Below are positions 12,263 through 25,434 of a DNA stretch of 64,000 bases, in pieces (positions within the stretch are counted from its first letter, which is position 1; each line of letters begins with the position of its first letter). The stretch is from Ipomoea triloba (Eukaryota > Streptophyta > Magnoliopsida > Solanales > Convolvulaceae). Under the pieces are notes generated by a model that was not told where the DNA came from, did no database searches, and worked only from the letters and a program-made list of their open reading frames with translations. A program made the translations under genes and the position numbers. The DNA lies in NCBI RefSeq assembly GCF_003576645.1, contig NC_044924.1, forward strand, positions 6,169,990-6,233,989, written 5' to 3'.

Positions 12263-14792
12263 TGATTGAATTATTAGAAAGTTAAAATTTGTGTAAATAA
12301 TTGCAATAGTTTTGTCATTTCCTTTGGATGCCTAAACAGTTACAGAAAGGCTAGGGCTACGATGAATTATTGAGAATCTTGAATTGAACCTAACATGGGT
12401 ACGAGATTGGTGACGGTGCAAATGTGCCATCTTTCTCATTGACCAAATTAAAAGATTATCAACAAAATGGTGACCATGAACAAATCGCACCTAATCAAAG
12501 TGAAGGTCTTTTCTATGTTCCATCAAATCGCTCATATCTTACATCAAAATCCAATAGAATCCCTATAAGCTAAGTTTTCTTCTGTTTTTGTTTTCTTCTA
12601 TCTCGCTCTTTTTCCCCTCTTCCCCTTTTCTTCAGGAAAAATAAATAATTTACCCAATAAATTTTAATGATATGTAATTAATTCATAAGAAAATTAAAAT
12701 AATTATATATATGTTCATAATCGAGTTGACTATAATAAGGATACACATATACCATAGTAAAATCTCAAACTCTTTCCTTTTGATGCTACTACTCTACTAG
12801 TACTGGTTTGTTCTTTTCAATTGGGCAATCATCGGCAAGTATCCAACTCACAATTAAGATATACGTCATCTACTATCAAAACATGCTGAGTATGGCCATC
12901 CTTGAGGCGTCTCTAGTATTCTTAAAATACCATCCAATCGGCACTCCTTATTGGGGATAGATTCTGGAACTCAGATCGGTTCTCAACTTCTCATGAGCTA
13001 CTAATCTACTACTCCGTATTAAAGAACTAACACAATGCATGAAATGATACATTTAGACTAATATTCGATTAGATTGTGATAATTTACTTAAATCAATTTG
13101 AATTTATTATCCCATTAAATTTTATCCTATTAATTTAAAAATTAACTGACACAAATTTAATCCTTAACTCCTACATTTTTATTTTTTGAAAGGCCTCAAC
13201 TCCTACATTTATAAAGTACAAATTAACAAATAATTATCATTTACCAAGAAAACATAAAAATTTCCATTTATACCCTCAACTTAATTGGTCGACATATTGG
13301 AAAGGCAAGTTGAATCGGAGGTGCTAGCGGTGACTACGGGACCCATGTGAACCGCAACGATGGAACATATTCCTCAACTTCATGCCCTAAAATCCATTTC
13401 TTAAAAATTGTATTTCCCACTAGTAATTCTATAAACAAAAAATAAAAATAAAAAGAGGAGAATGAGAAAAGTTTTTCAAAAAAGAAAAAAAAATATGATC
13501 AATAAAATCTGAACAATTCTATATATGTAGTGTAAAAATGATTTATAACCCATCAGGCCAACACATTATCACTTTTTATTATTCTATGTGCGAATAGACT
13601 AAAGTCACTTTATAATGATGAAAAGAGATTATTTACATAGTCGTCTATTAAATTATATTTAGATATGAGTTTGATATTAAAATTTATTATTCATAATATA
13701 GAATTAATTAATTAAAACCTAGCTTAAACATTTACAATGAATTACATATCATATAGAGCAAACCTTTATACTATAACGTGTGAGTTTTCTTTTCATTAAC
13801 AAATATCTCAAATACAATCAAATAAGTATGCAAATTATTTTATTTAACATATATATAATCGATCAATCACATACATACAATCGAAAAGGGCACAAATCAT
13901 TTTACCTTATCAAGATATTTTGTTATGGTTAAAATTGAGAATGTGGCAGAAATAACAAGAACATATATAAAAACTAGTTATGCTCATAAACAAATTGAGT
14001 AATAATATATTCGGATTAACACAATATTAAAATGTTAAATATAACCGATTAGCTATGACAATGTAAATAATTTAGAGATTATATGCTACGTAGTGTGTGG
14101 AGAGGGTAGTATGATAATAACTAGGTAAGGATATATTTATTAATAGTAAGTCATACATAGTACACAAATAACACAATACAATCACAAACAATCAAGGTTG
14201 GAAGCCCTAAGATCTTTCTTATGAAAAGAAACAATGATGTCATCAAAGCACAAGGTATTTGGCAGGTTGGAAGCCTTTTGTTAGGATTTGATCGAAAGTA
14301 TACTAAGATTCGTGGTCCAAAAGTCTTACTCAATGTCAAGCTCGGCTTTTATAATATAGAAGGGAACACATGTTGAGATCCCACCGACAAGGTTGACGTG
14401 GCGCTCGTAAAGTGGCTCATCTGGTCGTCCTTGACACATGTTAGAACTGATGTGATTTCAAGTGAAATGACTATTGAGTAAACTTTCTGACAATTGGATA
14501 CTTAACTGAGAAGGTCAGGTAATACCCAACCCGCAATATTGGAAAGTACCCAAAAATGGTCAAGTGGAGTCGGTACATGTGGTATACGGCTATACACTCC
14601 ATCTATTCCCATCACGCTAATTAAATCATACTGAATTTATTTAAGTATCTCTATAACTATCATTTATTAAGAAAATTTAATTAGGGGCGACATAGCTTTC
14701 TCGGCCATTAATTTGGCTAGGGTCATTGGAGAAATATAATTGAGGTGCAAAATGTAAAGTGAGGAAAGGTTTGGGCCAACAAAGCCGACCAA

Positions 14793-14812
14793 ATCCCCGT
14801 TTAAACGGGGAT
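14793..14812. other. 20-bp perfect palindrome
   Basis: ATCCCCGTTTAAACGGGGAT equals its own reverse complement across all 20 bases. It lies at the edge of an unusually GC-rich patch (about 14735-15040) in AT-rich surroundings. Confidence 0.9.
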
Positions 14813-17800
14813 GGACAACTTGGGTGGCCGACTGGCCGTGGCGGTGCCGGTGCCGGAGTGGATATAATTTTTTTAATTTCTTTTTATTTTTGGTGATGCA
14901 TTATATTCTACCTTAGCTTTAATTAACAAATATTTTTGTAACATTTGAAAGCCCAAAAAGAGAGAAGCAGCGAGCGGCAGCTCCACCACCATCCATGGCC
15001 GCAGCGGCCGCCACTACCCTTTGCCGGGGTCACCATATTGGCCATCATCATTACATTTATATATAATTAGTCTCCACCCAATTAATTAAATATTGCTTAA
15101 TTTTCATAATCATCTTTGCATAACTACGTGATGGATTTCTCCACTTGGATTGTTGTGATTACTATTAATCACAAACTCTTACCCAATTCATGATGACAAG
15201 ACTTATTTAATTTGTAATGTAAATACTCCGTAATTTTCAATTTTTTTTGTCTAATCACTAATCATATATATTCAGTCACGATCCCTATCCAAATGTGCAT
15301 TCTGATTAAACTCACATTGTAACTCTAGTTGACAAAGGATCACAAGAAAGATAAACTAACATAGACTGTCTACATTTGACTAGTTCAAACTAAGAAATCC
15401 AATTACTAATTCACACGGAAGTCAAATTGAAGTTAAACATTATGACTGTTTAACCAATTTGAATGGGATTCCCCTCAATAATCATCAATTTTTTAAAGGA
15501 TGTTATAGTTACTTTTGTAGTAAATAGTAATTTTAGTATTGGTGCATTAATTAAAATGGGAATTGCAATTATATTTATTGTATGGGTAAAAATGGTTTAA
15601 GAAGAGAAGACAGTACAGTGTGGCCTACATTCTTATTTCGGATTTCATTCCATATTATCCCACTTTCAAAATAAAAACAATATTCAGTAGAAACATTGTT
15701 TTTAGCACTTATGATTATCTTTCAGTATTCAATTTTTTTTTTATCGTGATAATTATTATGTAAGATATTATACACATAATTTTTAAAAAGTGAAAAGTTT
15801 GTATACTAGTTGATTATTTATGAATTGATTAATTCCCTATGGAGAATTATCTGATTTTCAACTACTTAAAAGTGGTTGAAAGACAAAACATTTAATTTAG
15901 TCGAAAATATTAATTTTGATCACTTTTGATATCTGTAAAATTGATTCTCTACATTACCAACGTAACTACCAATAAAAGTAATCGTTAAATACCAACCACT
16001 TATTTTGATGGTCAATTAGGTTATTGATATAAATTTTATGGAGTAATTTTTTGTAAATAAATTTTAAAAAATTCTAAATTGAGCTAATTCTAAATGTTCT
16101 TCCACATTTTTAGATTGGTAGAAAAATAACAAAAATCAAGAATTTTTCAACCGTGTTTAAATGAGATAATCAAATAAACATAGTTATAAAAAAATAAGTT
16201 TTATACCTTAATTGTCAAAAGTTGTTACCAATCACTAGCTATATGTCTTAATTGGTTAGTCCAAGTGTCCAACCATCCAAAATTTTCAATGATTTTTCTT
16301 GGTAGTCAATGTTTTCAACAACATTTTTACTAGTGATTGGTAATAACAATGGGCATTTTTCTACATCTTTAAAATAGTAAGAAAATTAGTAAAAACTTCA
16401 ATTTCCAACCACAAATCCTAGATTTACAATATCACTTTTCAGTTGTTAGAAGTATTAAGTTTTATAGTATTGTTGTAGTGATGTGTTTCAACTGTTTACA
16501 ATAATTTTATTACAGTACAAAACTTCTTACATACTGCATAATGTATTCAACCAAGTAGTTGCATCAATGAGTAGTTATAGTAGATGACATTATGCTTGGA
16601 GTAAAATCATGGTTATCAAATGTGTTTACTAAATTGCTCAATGCATGTGCAGTGATGGAATTTCGTTAAAATTATACGTACCAACCAAAAATTGGCAATG
16701 GGGATTGCTAACATTTGGTATAATGTGATTATGTGAAGTCATCATGCTAAGTCCGGTGCACGCTCATAACGATGAATAATTTTGCTTAAGTAGGACTTAG
16801 GCACAATTATACTTAGTGTTGCAATGGTGATAATTAATTCAAATACAATTAGCATTAAATATTATTCACAATTATTGTGAATATATTAGAACATTTTGAT
16901 GACATTATAATTCTTATAGATTGATTGCGGTTCGAACATATTGATGAAGCACAAATAGTCAATGCCCTTACTCGGATTTAAACTTGTAAGCAACTATATT
17001 TTGTTAAACTAAATCTACTAATTTTTTTTTTCTAATTGTTCATCAATACAAACTATAAAATCCCTGTAAAATATGCATTGTTGACTAGAATTGCTACATA
17101 GCGTATAACAAAATCCTTACTTCCCAAACCAATTACACTATCAATTTTAATAATTTATAATTTTCAATTTTTAGTTAATTCAGTTCAAAATTTTGGTTCA
17201 CATAATTAATCTATTTTTTTTAACCAAAACACATGAGCATGTATATGCATATAACTCAAAACGTGAAATACGAGATTACAAATTTTTGGTTAACTAATCA
17301 AGTTAATGGAAAATTTTGATTCAGTAAAAGAGGAAATTACAAATTTTAATTTCAATAGTTGTTAGAGAAATTTGAAATATTGCTGAACTTTAATTCACAT
17401 AATTCGATCAGTTTGAAATTAATCAAATCAACACCTTTTTTTTTTTTTAAATAATCCATGACCGTTGAAGGAAAGATTAAACGTTAATTGATCGACCATT
17501 TAAACTATCTTAACGGACATAAAAATCAACTTATAATTTTAGTTACTTCTTGTATTATTTGACTTGACATATGAACATATAATGTAGTCTAAATGAATCT
17601 GAATGCTGATATCAACAATCGCATAACAAATTGAAGTACACAATACATTGTTAGTTTTATCTTATGATAAATTTTAGTACTTGGTAGTTAATTACATTCG
17701 TTAACAGTCATGCACATGTATGATGTCTGTAACATTTTTTTAATGAGGAGGTAAATTCACAATCGCTATTCAAAAGTGTGCATTAGTCAATTCTGTTCGT

Positions 17801-18354
17801 GTAATAACGTACAAATTATAAATCGCACTAGAAAAGTTATATGTGACGAATTGAACTCGATCAATAAAGTTTTAATAAAATGAAACTCATATTTTATTCC
17901 ACCTATCTGTCTTGACATTTCATGATGTTACCAGCAGTAAATAAAAAAAAAAAATTACGGTCAACATGAAAATGATAAGTTTGGGACTTGCTTGACTCCT
18001 AAAATTTTACCAAACAAGTAATTAACAACCACCCTCAACTTGCCTCAAGTGTTTGAACAGCTTATTCATCACTATAAGCTACCATGAATCTTGATAAATG
18101 ATAAACACCCATGATTTTACTAATCATCAACAAGAACGATTTTTCGGTGTTGATAGTGAAAATTCACTCGGATCAACTTACATAACAAAAGTGAATAACG
18201 GAGGAATAACGAGATAAGACATTTTACGTAGAAATTAAACTTGAAAGGGAAAAAATCATGTACAAGCCTTTTTAACTTATTATTGTCGAATAATACATAA
18301 TTGATCTACTATATTAAGTACTAGCAAAATACGAATTAAATATAAAAGGGAGAA
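14813..18354. other. Intergenic, no gene seen
   Basis: It starts with the GC-rich patch, which includes a 23-codon open frame (14995-15066) too short to believe. The rest is AT-rich. A 14-bp inverted repeat at 16225-16238 and 16330-16343 suggests a small decayed DNA element. Nothing coding was recognised. Confidence 0.5.
16225..16343. repeat. Short inverted repeat, possible decayed DNA element
   Basis: TTACCAATCACTAG at 16225-16238 is mirrored by CTAGTGATTGGTAA at 16330-16343. The arms extend to 18 bp with one mismatch. No target-site duplication could be assigned. Confidence 0.4.
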
Positions 18355-18890
18355 ATGAGATCGGGAAGCTAATTGAGGGTGGGAAACACGGTTGGGAAAC
18401 TAATTAAGATGGGAGTGATCCGTTCGGGAAGATGACTACGAGATGAGTGATGTGGTCAGGAAGCCCATTAGGGGTCCAACCATATGAGGCCGGGAAGCTC
18501 CAATTGGAGTGGTGTAGGTTGGATGAAAAGCCCCAATCCCATGTTAGGTAGAGTGCTTTATTTATAATGAGTGGCAATGGGGCATAATTATGGACGATGC
18601 AGAATTCCTTGATTGGGCACTCAGGTCGGTCATGACACGTGTAAATTGTTGAGGTGATGACAGAATTGACTTATCTAGCAATGATGACCAGTAAGTCTAT
18701 GGTCATAGAGGTCGATAAGTAGTCATGTGGACTCCTTGAACTAGGAAGTGCACTTGTGAGGCTCTTGAGATCGGGAAGTGCACTTATGAACGTTCCTGAG
18801 ATCGAGAAGTGTACTTGTGAACCCTTGAGACCGAGAAGTGCACTTGTGAAGCCTTTTGAGATCGAAAAGTACATTTATGAGCCATATAGG
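18355..18890. repeat. Degenerate repeat block with 30-bp minisatellite
   Basis: From about 18744 to 18880 a unit of about 30-34 bp containing 'gaagtgcacttgtga' and 'cttgagatcg' is repeated about five times with substitutions. Upstream, 18355-18540 has looser repeats of 'gggaag'. The minus-strand open frame at 18671-18874 only reflects this repetition. The source is unknown, possibly a remnant of a larger retroelement. Confidence 0.6.
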
Positions 18891-19288
18891 GCAAGTAGAA
18901 TTATCATATAACCCTATCAAATGTTATAAAATCTTGTAGTCAAATGACACTAATTTATAATTTTAAATTATAGTATCACAAGTTCTATTATAAGAAAATT
19001 TTAAAATGTTAATCAACAATTTGTGGATTTGCACTAGAGCCCTGTATGCTATTTAAGTTATAAAATTCCATGTAATTAGGTATGCTATGGATGATTGTAC
19101 TCGACACATGCAGGCATAGTATTGGTCAAGACTTTAGATTTCTCCTTAATTTTATTGATAGTGTGCTGATTATGTCACTCGCAATTTACCTCTGCAATGA
19201 TTCTAAATGTCATGTTTTGTGGGTTCAAGATTAATATTATAAAACTGTGATCACATAAGTATAAAGAAAAATAGATAAATTATTTATA

Positions 19289-20837
19289 TCTACTATACTA
19301 ATAAGAGCCAAAGAGAGTTAGGCCTAAAATGGTTAAAAAAATGACGGTAAAATTATTTAATCAAATGGATGGTTCAGATTAATTATTTAATCAAATAGAT
19401 GGTTAAGATAATTCATATTAATATTATTAATAGAGATTACCTAATTTAACCTGACTTTTATGATTATCCGTTAAGTTTTCCGTTAAATATTCTCTTCTCC
19501 GTTAACTTTTAAATTACCCATTAATTTCTATAAGAAAGGTCTTAGGTTCGAACCTCATCTCAATTAAATTTGACATAATTAAGTTTCTCACTCTATTTTA
19601 CTCTTATTAAATTAAAATAAATTAGTAGCTACAACAAAAAATGATACATATTTATTTCTTTAATTTAGAATTATGTGTCTACAATACCTTTATTTGAAAA
19701 AATTATTCATTACCAAAAAATTAAATTAAATAAGAGAAATAATTTTATTAGTTATATTGTCTTTATTTTTCTCTTATGCAAAGATTCTTTACATTCAAAT
19801 TTATCAATTGATATTCATTACATTGTCCATTATCTTATTTTTACAATATCTTGTAATTAAATATCAAAGTTATAGTACAAAATAATGTTATATATTTATT
19901 TACCAAGTATTTTATTAATACTATGAAAAAAAATTTAAAAATAAATTGAAGCTAATTATATTAACTACTTGGGAATTGGTTGACAAAGAGAGTACTCAAA
20001 TAATAAACCAACAAATTGAAGTGGAATCACTCTATTTTACTCTTATTGAATTAAATAAATTAGTAGTTACACCAAAAAATGATACATATGTATTTCTTTA
20101 ATACCATGAAAAAAATAAAAAAGAATAGTTTGAAACCAATCATATTAATTACTTGGGGGATTTGTTAACAATGAAAGTACTCAAATAACCCATTACCCAG
20201 CAAATTGAAGCGAGAAACTACCTTTTAATATCTTTGGAATACATAATATTTTAAAATTTCAAATTTTTATTAATTTATTTAATCTTTTTTCTTAATTAAA
20301 CTAGGGATTTCTTTATCCACAATAACTCATTCAACAATAATGGTTGAACCAAATGAACACCAAGCAGAACATCTAAAGGAAAGTCCATAGCTCCTATATC
20401 ATAATCTCATTGCATGACGTTGTCATCTATGCTACCAACAATATCCGAATTGCAAATAACACACTACCAACAAAAAGGAAGAGAACAAATAGTAAAGATG
20501 AAGACAATGGCAATGTTACTCAAAAGAGAATTAAGAACTACTTAGAAAAATGCAAATTAAAAGTAGTATTTATTTAGACATCATTTTTAGACCAAATATT
20601 TAGACTATCGATTTTACAAGGTTGCAAACATTTATTTTATTAATAATTATAATGAATTTTCTATATTATCTTGGATTCATATACTTTGAGTTAGATATTT
20701 AAATAAAAAAAATTCGACATTCAATTACTCATGTATAAACTTCTCCTATATAATCTTGCATTGATATACTTTCAAATTTTTATTTAAATATAAACATTGG
20801 GCATTAGCTCATTCGCCCAATGGGCGTATAAAACTAG
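19289..20837 (+). mobile_element. Non-autonomous Helitron, complete ends
   Basis: The 5' end is TCTACTATACTAATAAGAGC (from 19289), the TC-start typical of plant Helitrons. The 3' end has the hairpin CGCCC-AAT-GGGCG (20814-20826) followed 8 bases later by the terminal CTAG (20834-20837). The element lies between A (19288) and T (20838), the AT target that Helitrons use without duplicating it. It is 1549 bp and carries no RepHel gene. Inside, a block with 'cactctattttactcttatt' and 'aaaaaatgatacatat' is repeated with a shift of about 450 bp (from about 19576 and 20025). Confidence 0.85.
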
Positions 20838-21374
20838 TACTCCTATATGTGCGTAGATACAAAATAAAATAAAATAAGTATGAAGGCCAAACCAAAAGTG
20901 TTCTTTCTACCTCGCCCCACCCCCAAGAGGGAATAGATACACAAACTACCGACTAGGAAGCCTGCATGTGTGTATATATATGTAACTGAATCTTTACAGA
21001 TAAAAATGAGTTCTTTTCTTCTGTAGCGTTAGTACCAGGTACCAAGAACAGAACAGAGGACTTGGGTTTTGCTCTTTCTCTGTCTCTCTTCGCTACACAA
21101 AGAAGAAGAAAAAAAAAAAACCCTATCATATCTCTCTCTATGCTAATTTCTTTATCCTCTGTATACATAATCAAATTCCCGCATTTAAGCTGAGTTGTGG
21201 TTTCAAAGATTTCTTGCACTTAACACTCGTCAAAATCCTGGAAAGATACAGAGATATATCTTGTTTCCATGGTATACTGATTCTTTCCTGAAAAGAAAAA
21301 ACAAAAAGAAGAAGAAACAGAGTTCTCAATCAATCAGAGATCTGGGTTGAAGAAAAAGGCATCTGAGAAACAAG

Positions 21375-21495
21375 GTTTGTATGTGGATAAGTGGGCATTG
21401 CTTTAAATTTGGGATTTTCTTGGGTGGTTTTTATGGATCTGGGAAATTCTGATACTCTCCCTTTTGGGTTCTAAATTTGTGTGTTTAATTTCCAG
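21375..21495 (+). other. Probable 5'-UTR intron of the AUX1-type gene
   Basis: A donor-like caag|gtttgtatg at 21374/21375 and an acceptor ttccag at 21495 bound a T-rich stretch just upstream of the ATG at 21543. This is inferred from splice-like signals only. Transcript data would be needed to confirm it. Confidence 0.4.
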
Positions 21496-21542
21496 ATCTG
21501 CCCGAACGAGGAATTTCCCAGAAACAGTTTTAGTGGAACACA

Positions 21543-24500
21543 ATGTTGTCTCAGAAGCAAGCAGAAGAAGCAATTGTCCCAAACTTCAGTGAAGCAGAGC
21601 AAGAAGGAGGCACCAAAGAAGGAGCCGAGAGAGGAGGAGAAGAAGAAGAAGATCACTCGCTTTTCAGTGTCAAGAACTTTCTTTGGCATGGCGGCTCTAC
21701 CTGGGATGCTTGGTTCAGTTGCGCTTCCAATCAGGTAACTAACTCACTTATTCTCAGTTTCCCCCAAATTTGAAACACTTCATTAATCAATTCAATCTCG
21801 CATGTTGTTTTTCCCAGGTGGCGCAGGTTCTTTTGACACTCCCATACTCGTTTTCCCAGCTGGGCATGTTGTCGGGCATAGTGTTCCAAATCTTCTACGG
21901 CATCGTGGGAAGCTGGACGGCGTACCTTATAAGCGTCCTCTACATAGAATACAGAAGCCGAAAGGAGAAAGAAGGCGTCAGCTTCAAGAACCATGTTATT
22001 CAGTGGTTCGAGGTTCTTGACGGTTTACTCGGCCCTTACTGGAAAGCCGCCGGGCTGGCCTTCAACTGCACTTTTCTTCTCTTTGGATCTGTCATTCAAC
22101 TCATAGCCTGCGCAAGGTACACCAAATTCGCTTTTTTACTTCAATTCTCCTGACAACATGTTTTCAAACGTTTTTTTTTTTTTTTTTGTTTGTGGAATGA
22201 AACAGTAACATATACTACATAAATGATCGGTTGGATAAGAGGACATGGACATACATATTTGGAGCTTGTTGTGCAACCACTGTTTTCATTCCTTCGTTCC
22301 ACAACTACCGGATTTGGTCCTTCTTAGGCCTTGGGATGACAACCTACACCGCTTGGTACCTTGCTATTGCGGCTATCGCTCATGGACAGGTAAATAAAAA
22401 ACATCTAAATTTATCTGGGAGATAGATAAGTTAGTTCAATCAATCATCCTAAATCTTTGCTCCAGCCACAGAGTATAAGGGTGCGAATCTAAGAACTAAT
22501 TGGACAATTCCTAATTTAAGATTATGAAGATTTATGATTAACAGATACTGCATTGTAACAGAATCATTAGTACTAAAAAACAATTAGTCTTGCTTAAATT
22601 AAAAGATTTAATGTAAAAAAAATATATAAATTTACCTACTTTTTAAAAACTATTTAAAGACAAATTTCATTCTATTATTAACCTTAATTTTAAACCATTT
22701 TTACTAGGTGGAAGGTGTGCAGCACTCTGGCCCACAAAAACTTGTGCTGTATTTTACCGGCGCCACCAATATTCTATACACCTTCGGTGGTCATGCCGTC
22801 ACTGTGTAAGTTCCCAGAACTAATTTTATACGTTTTTTAATGAATCAAAATATATCGTATGAAACTATAAATGTTTTCAAAAAAAAAAAAAAACCCTGCA
22901 GTAAAAAGTAAAAATATATGTAATGTTAAGTTTCCAGCTTGGACTCCTCCACCGCCCTTTGGTGGTGGTTCCACACGGCTTCTGTTGGCAGCTTTTGCCG
23001 GAGGTTTTGGGGTTTGAGATTTTAACAAACTCCGACACAATTATGCGATTACCTTTTTCCTTTGTTTTTGCCGAGAGATGAAAACTACGTTTGCCTTCTC
23101 GTATTCCAGTTTTTGCTAGCTAACACCATTAATGCATGGACCTATACTAGCTCCCATTAACCATGCAAATTGCTTTCACAATAATACTCATTGTAGGACT
23201 AAGATCTAGATTAGTACTTGGAAAATTAAGTTGTCTGTGCTAGCTAGCTTAGGGTCATTTCTGTCTTTACATAGAATTGCATTAGGAATTCTACCTAACA
23301 CCTACACTATCTTGGAATCAAGAATTCAATGCCCGCATTCTCATATATATAGTAGCATTAGACTACTAATTGGGGTAACTCCAATCAAGTTAGTCAACTA
23401 ATTTGTTTAGTAATTATAAGATTTTAAGTTCAGTTCCTCGCTTGAGAAGTTTATTGGTTTTCTTGGTTATAAGAGGTCAACGGTAGACAATCTAAGTTGA
23501 TTTATCTCCTTGTGATTATTTGTTTGTTAGAGTTACAAGTCGGGTTTTATCTAAAACACATTTTTGAATTCGTGACAGTGAATTTGTTCATAAATCAAAG
23601 GAATGGACTCAATAGAGTACAAGTTTACCAACCACTCTTTGGACTAAAATAACATACATTAAACATTTTTTTTTCTGTGGAATATAACTCAATAATTACT
23701 TCACTTTTGACTATTTGGATCTAAACGTGATTAGCGGATACTGCCTAAAATATCAAAAAAGTGCTCCAATAAAATAAAATAGTACTTCAATATTCTTGAG
23801 CTAATACATGTCATTAGGTCCAATATGATGATCTCGGGTGGAGACAAAACCTTTTGAACTATATATATGTGCATCTTAATATTTTACCCATGGATCATCT
23901 CAAATTCTCAATCATTCCAATCCTCTTTTCACCTTAATGAGATATAGTACTTGAAAGTTCTTTCTATAATGATTTGTGTATACCTCATGATTGGTGCATG
24001 TGAACCCAAAAAAAAAAAATTAAACATTTTTGGTTGTTACTCCGTATATTTTACTCCGTAATTGTTATTTATTGTGACTAATATTATACTTTAGTTTACC
24101 ATCTGATTTTGTTTACCTAAAAAATTTTCAGGGAAATCATGCATGCAATGTGGAAGCCCCAGAAGTTCAAATACATTTACTTATTCGCCACCCTCTACGT
24201 CTACACCCTCACCATTCCCTCAGCCACCGCCGTCTACTGGGCGTTCGGCGACCAGCTCCTAGACCACTCTAACGCCTTCTCCCTCCTCCCGAAATCCGGC
24301 TGGCGCGACGCCGCCGTCATCCTAATGCTTATTCACCAGGTTAGTCTTTTTTATCGTACACATAAATTCAACCATTTACTATATAAATTCTAAAATTTAA
24401 TGTACTGTGCAGTTTATCACGTTTGGTTTTGCGTGCACGCCATTGTACTTCGTGTGGGAGAAGGTGATAGGGATGCACGACACGACGAGTATTTGCCTAA

Positions 24501-25292
24501 GGGCACTCGCGAGACTGCCGGTGGTGATACCTATATGGTTCTTGGCCATTATTTTCCCATTCTTTGGCCCTATTAATTCAGCCGTCGGGGCACTTCTCGT
24601 TAGCTTCACCGTCTACATCATCCCAGCTCTCGCTCATATGCTCACTTATCGTAAAGCCTCTGCTCGACAGGTAACATGAACTTAAATTATATAATCTCAA
24701 ACGAAAATAGTTCAGTTCTCTTAAATTAAATAGGCGTGACAATAATTCGGTATAAAAATTAATTTTTATTTTGAAAAGGAAAAAATAAATGTGGGTGGGT
24801 GGATGGATGAGAGAGAGGGGAAAGGTACAAAGGCATTAAAGGCTTGGATTTGGAAATATTGGTAGACAAGAAGATATAGGCGAAACGTCATTTTCATTTA
24901 GTTATATGTGCTTCATAAATGGACCATCCAAGCTTTAATTTATATACTCTATTATTCCTCTTGGGCTTTTTTCATATTATTTTTTTCCCGAAATTAATTA
25001 CTCGTGAGAATTGAGGTTAATTATGTCTTAATTAAACCGGATTAATTAATTGTGATTGCAGAATGCGGCGGAGAAGCCTCCGTTCTTTCTGCCGAGCTGG
25101 ACCGCAATGTACGCTATTAACATCTTCATAGTGGGCTGGGTTTTGGTGGTCGGGTTCGGGTTTGGGGGATGGGCCAGCGTCACCAATTTCATCAAACAAG
25201 TGGACACGTTCGGGCTTTTCGCCAAGTGCTACCAATGCAAGCCGCCCAAACCGGTGGCGCTCCCGCCGCATAACGCCACCGCCCACCACTGA
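21543..25292 (+). CDS. AUX1: Auxin influx carrier, AUX1/LAX family
   Basis: It encodes a proton-driven importer of indole-3-acetic acid in the plasma membrane, of the amino acid/auxin permease (AAAP) family. Seven coding exons with GT-AG borders: 21543-21734, 21818-22116, 22206-22389, 22708-22805, 24132-24339, 24413-24670 and 25062-25292. Together they give 489 residues, close to the usual 480-490. The N-terminus is acidic and hydrophilic. It leads to FLWHGG and DAWFSCASNQ (to residue 64), then VAQVLLTLPYSFSQLGML, SNIYYIND, FIPSFHNYRIWSF and EIMHAMWKPQKFKYIYL, a hydrophobic core expected to form about eleven membrane spans. Details such as TSICLRALARLP, NAAEKPPFF and the ending near LFAKCYQCKP resemble AUX1/LAX1 rather than LAX2 or LAX3. 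Intron 4 is long (1326 bp) and carries SINE debris. AUX1 versus LAX1 cannot be decided here. Confidence 0.96.
23375..23560 (+). mobile_element. SINE family C fragment inside intron 4 of the AUX1-type gene
   Basis: 'ccaatcaagttagtcaacta', 'taattataagattttaagtt' and later 'caatctaagttgatttatct' match the ordered phrases of family C. Copies of this family also lie in introns of the clathrin light chain and Yippee-like genes. Confidence 0.5.
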
Positions 25293-25403
25293 GATCACTC
25301 ACAAAAACTATATTTTGTATTATATATTAATTACTTCCCCCTACACGTGATGTTTGCTTAATTTTCTCCCACTTTTTTTTTTGAATATTTTGTTTTTTTT
25401 TTG

Positions 25404-25434
<31 letters not shown>

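Larger units (their letters stand above)
9588..14792. other. Intergenic, AT-rich, no gene seen
   Basis: It contains poly-A/T runs, a SINE family A fragment at about 11180-11285 (minus) and a short tandem repeat at 12171-12262. From about 14140 to 14580 there is a moderately GC-richer segment of retroelement-like but unassigned sequence. No convincing reading frame is present. Confidence 0.5.

Noticed and set aside
18671..18874. 67-codon minus frame with repeated FTSAL/FISAL phrases
   Set aside because: The repetition comes from the DNA minisatellite.
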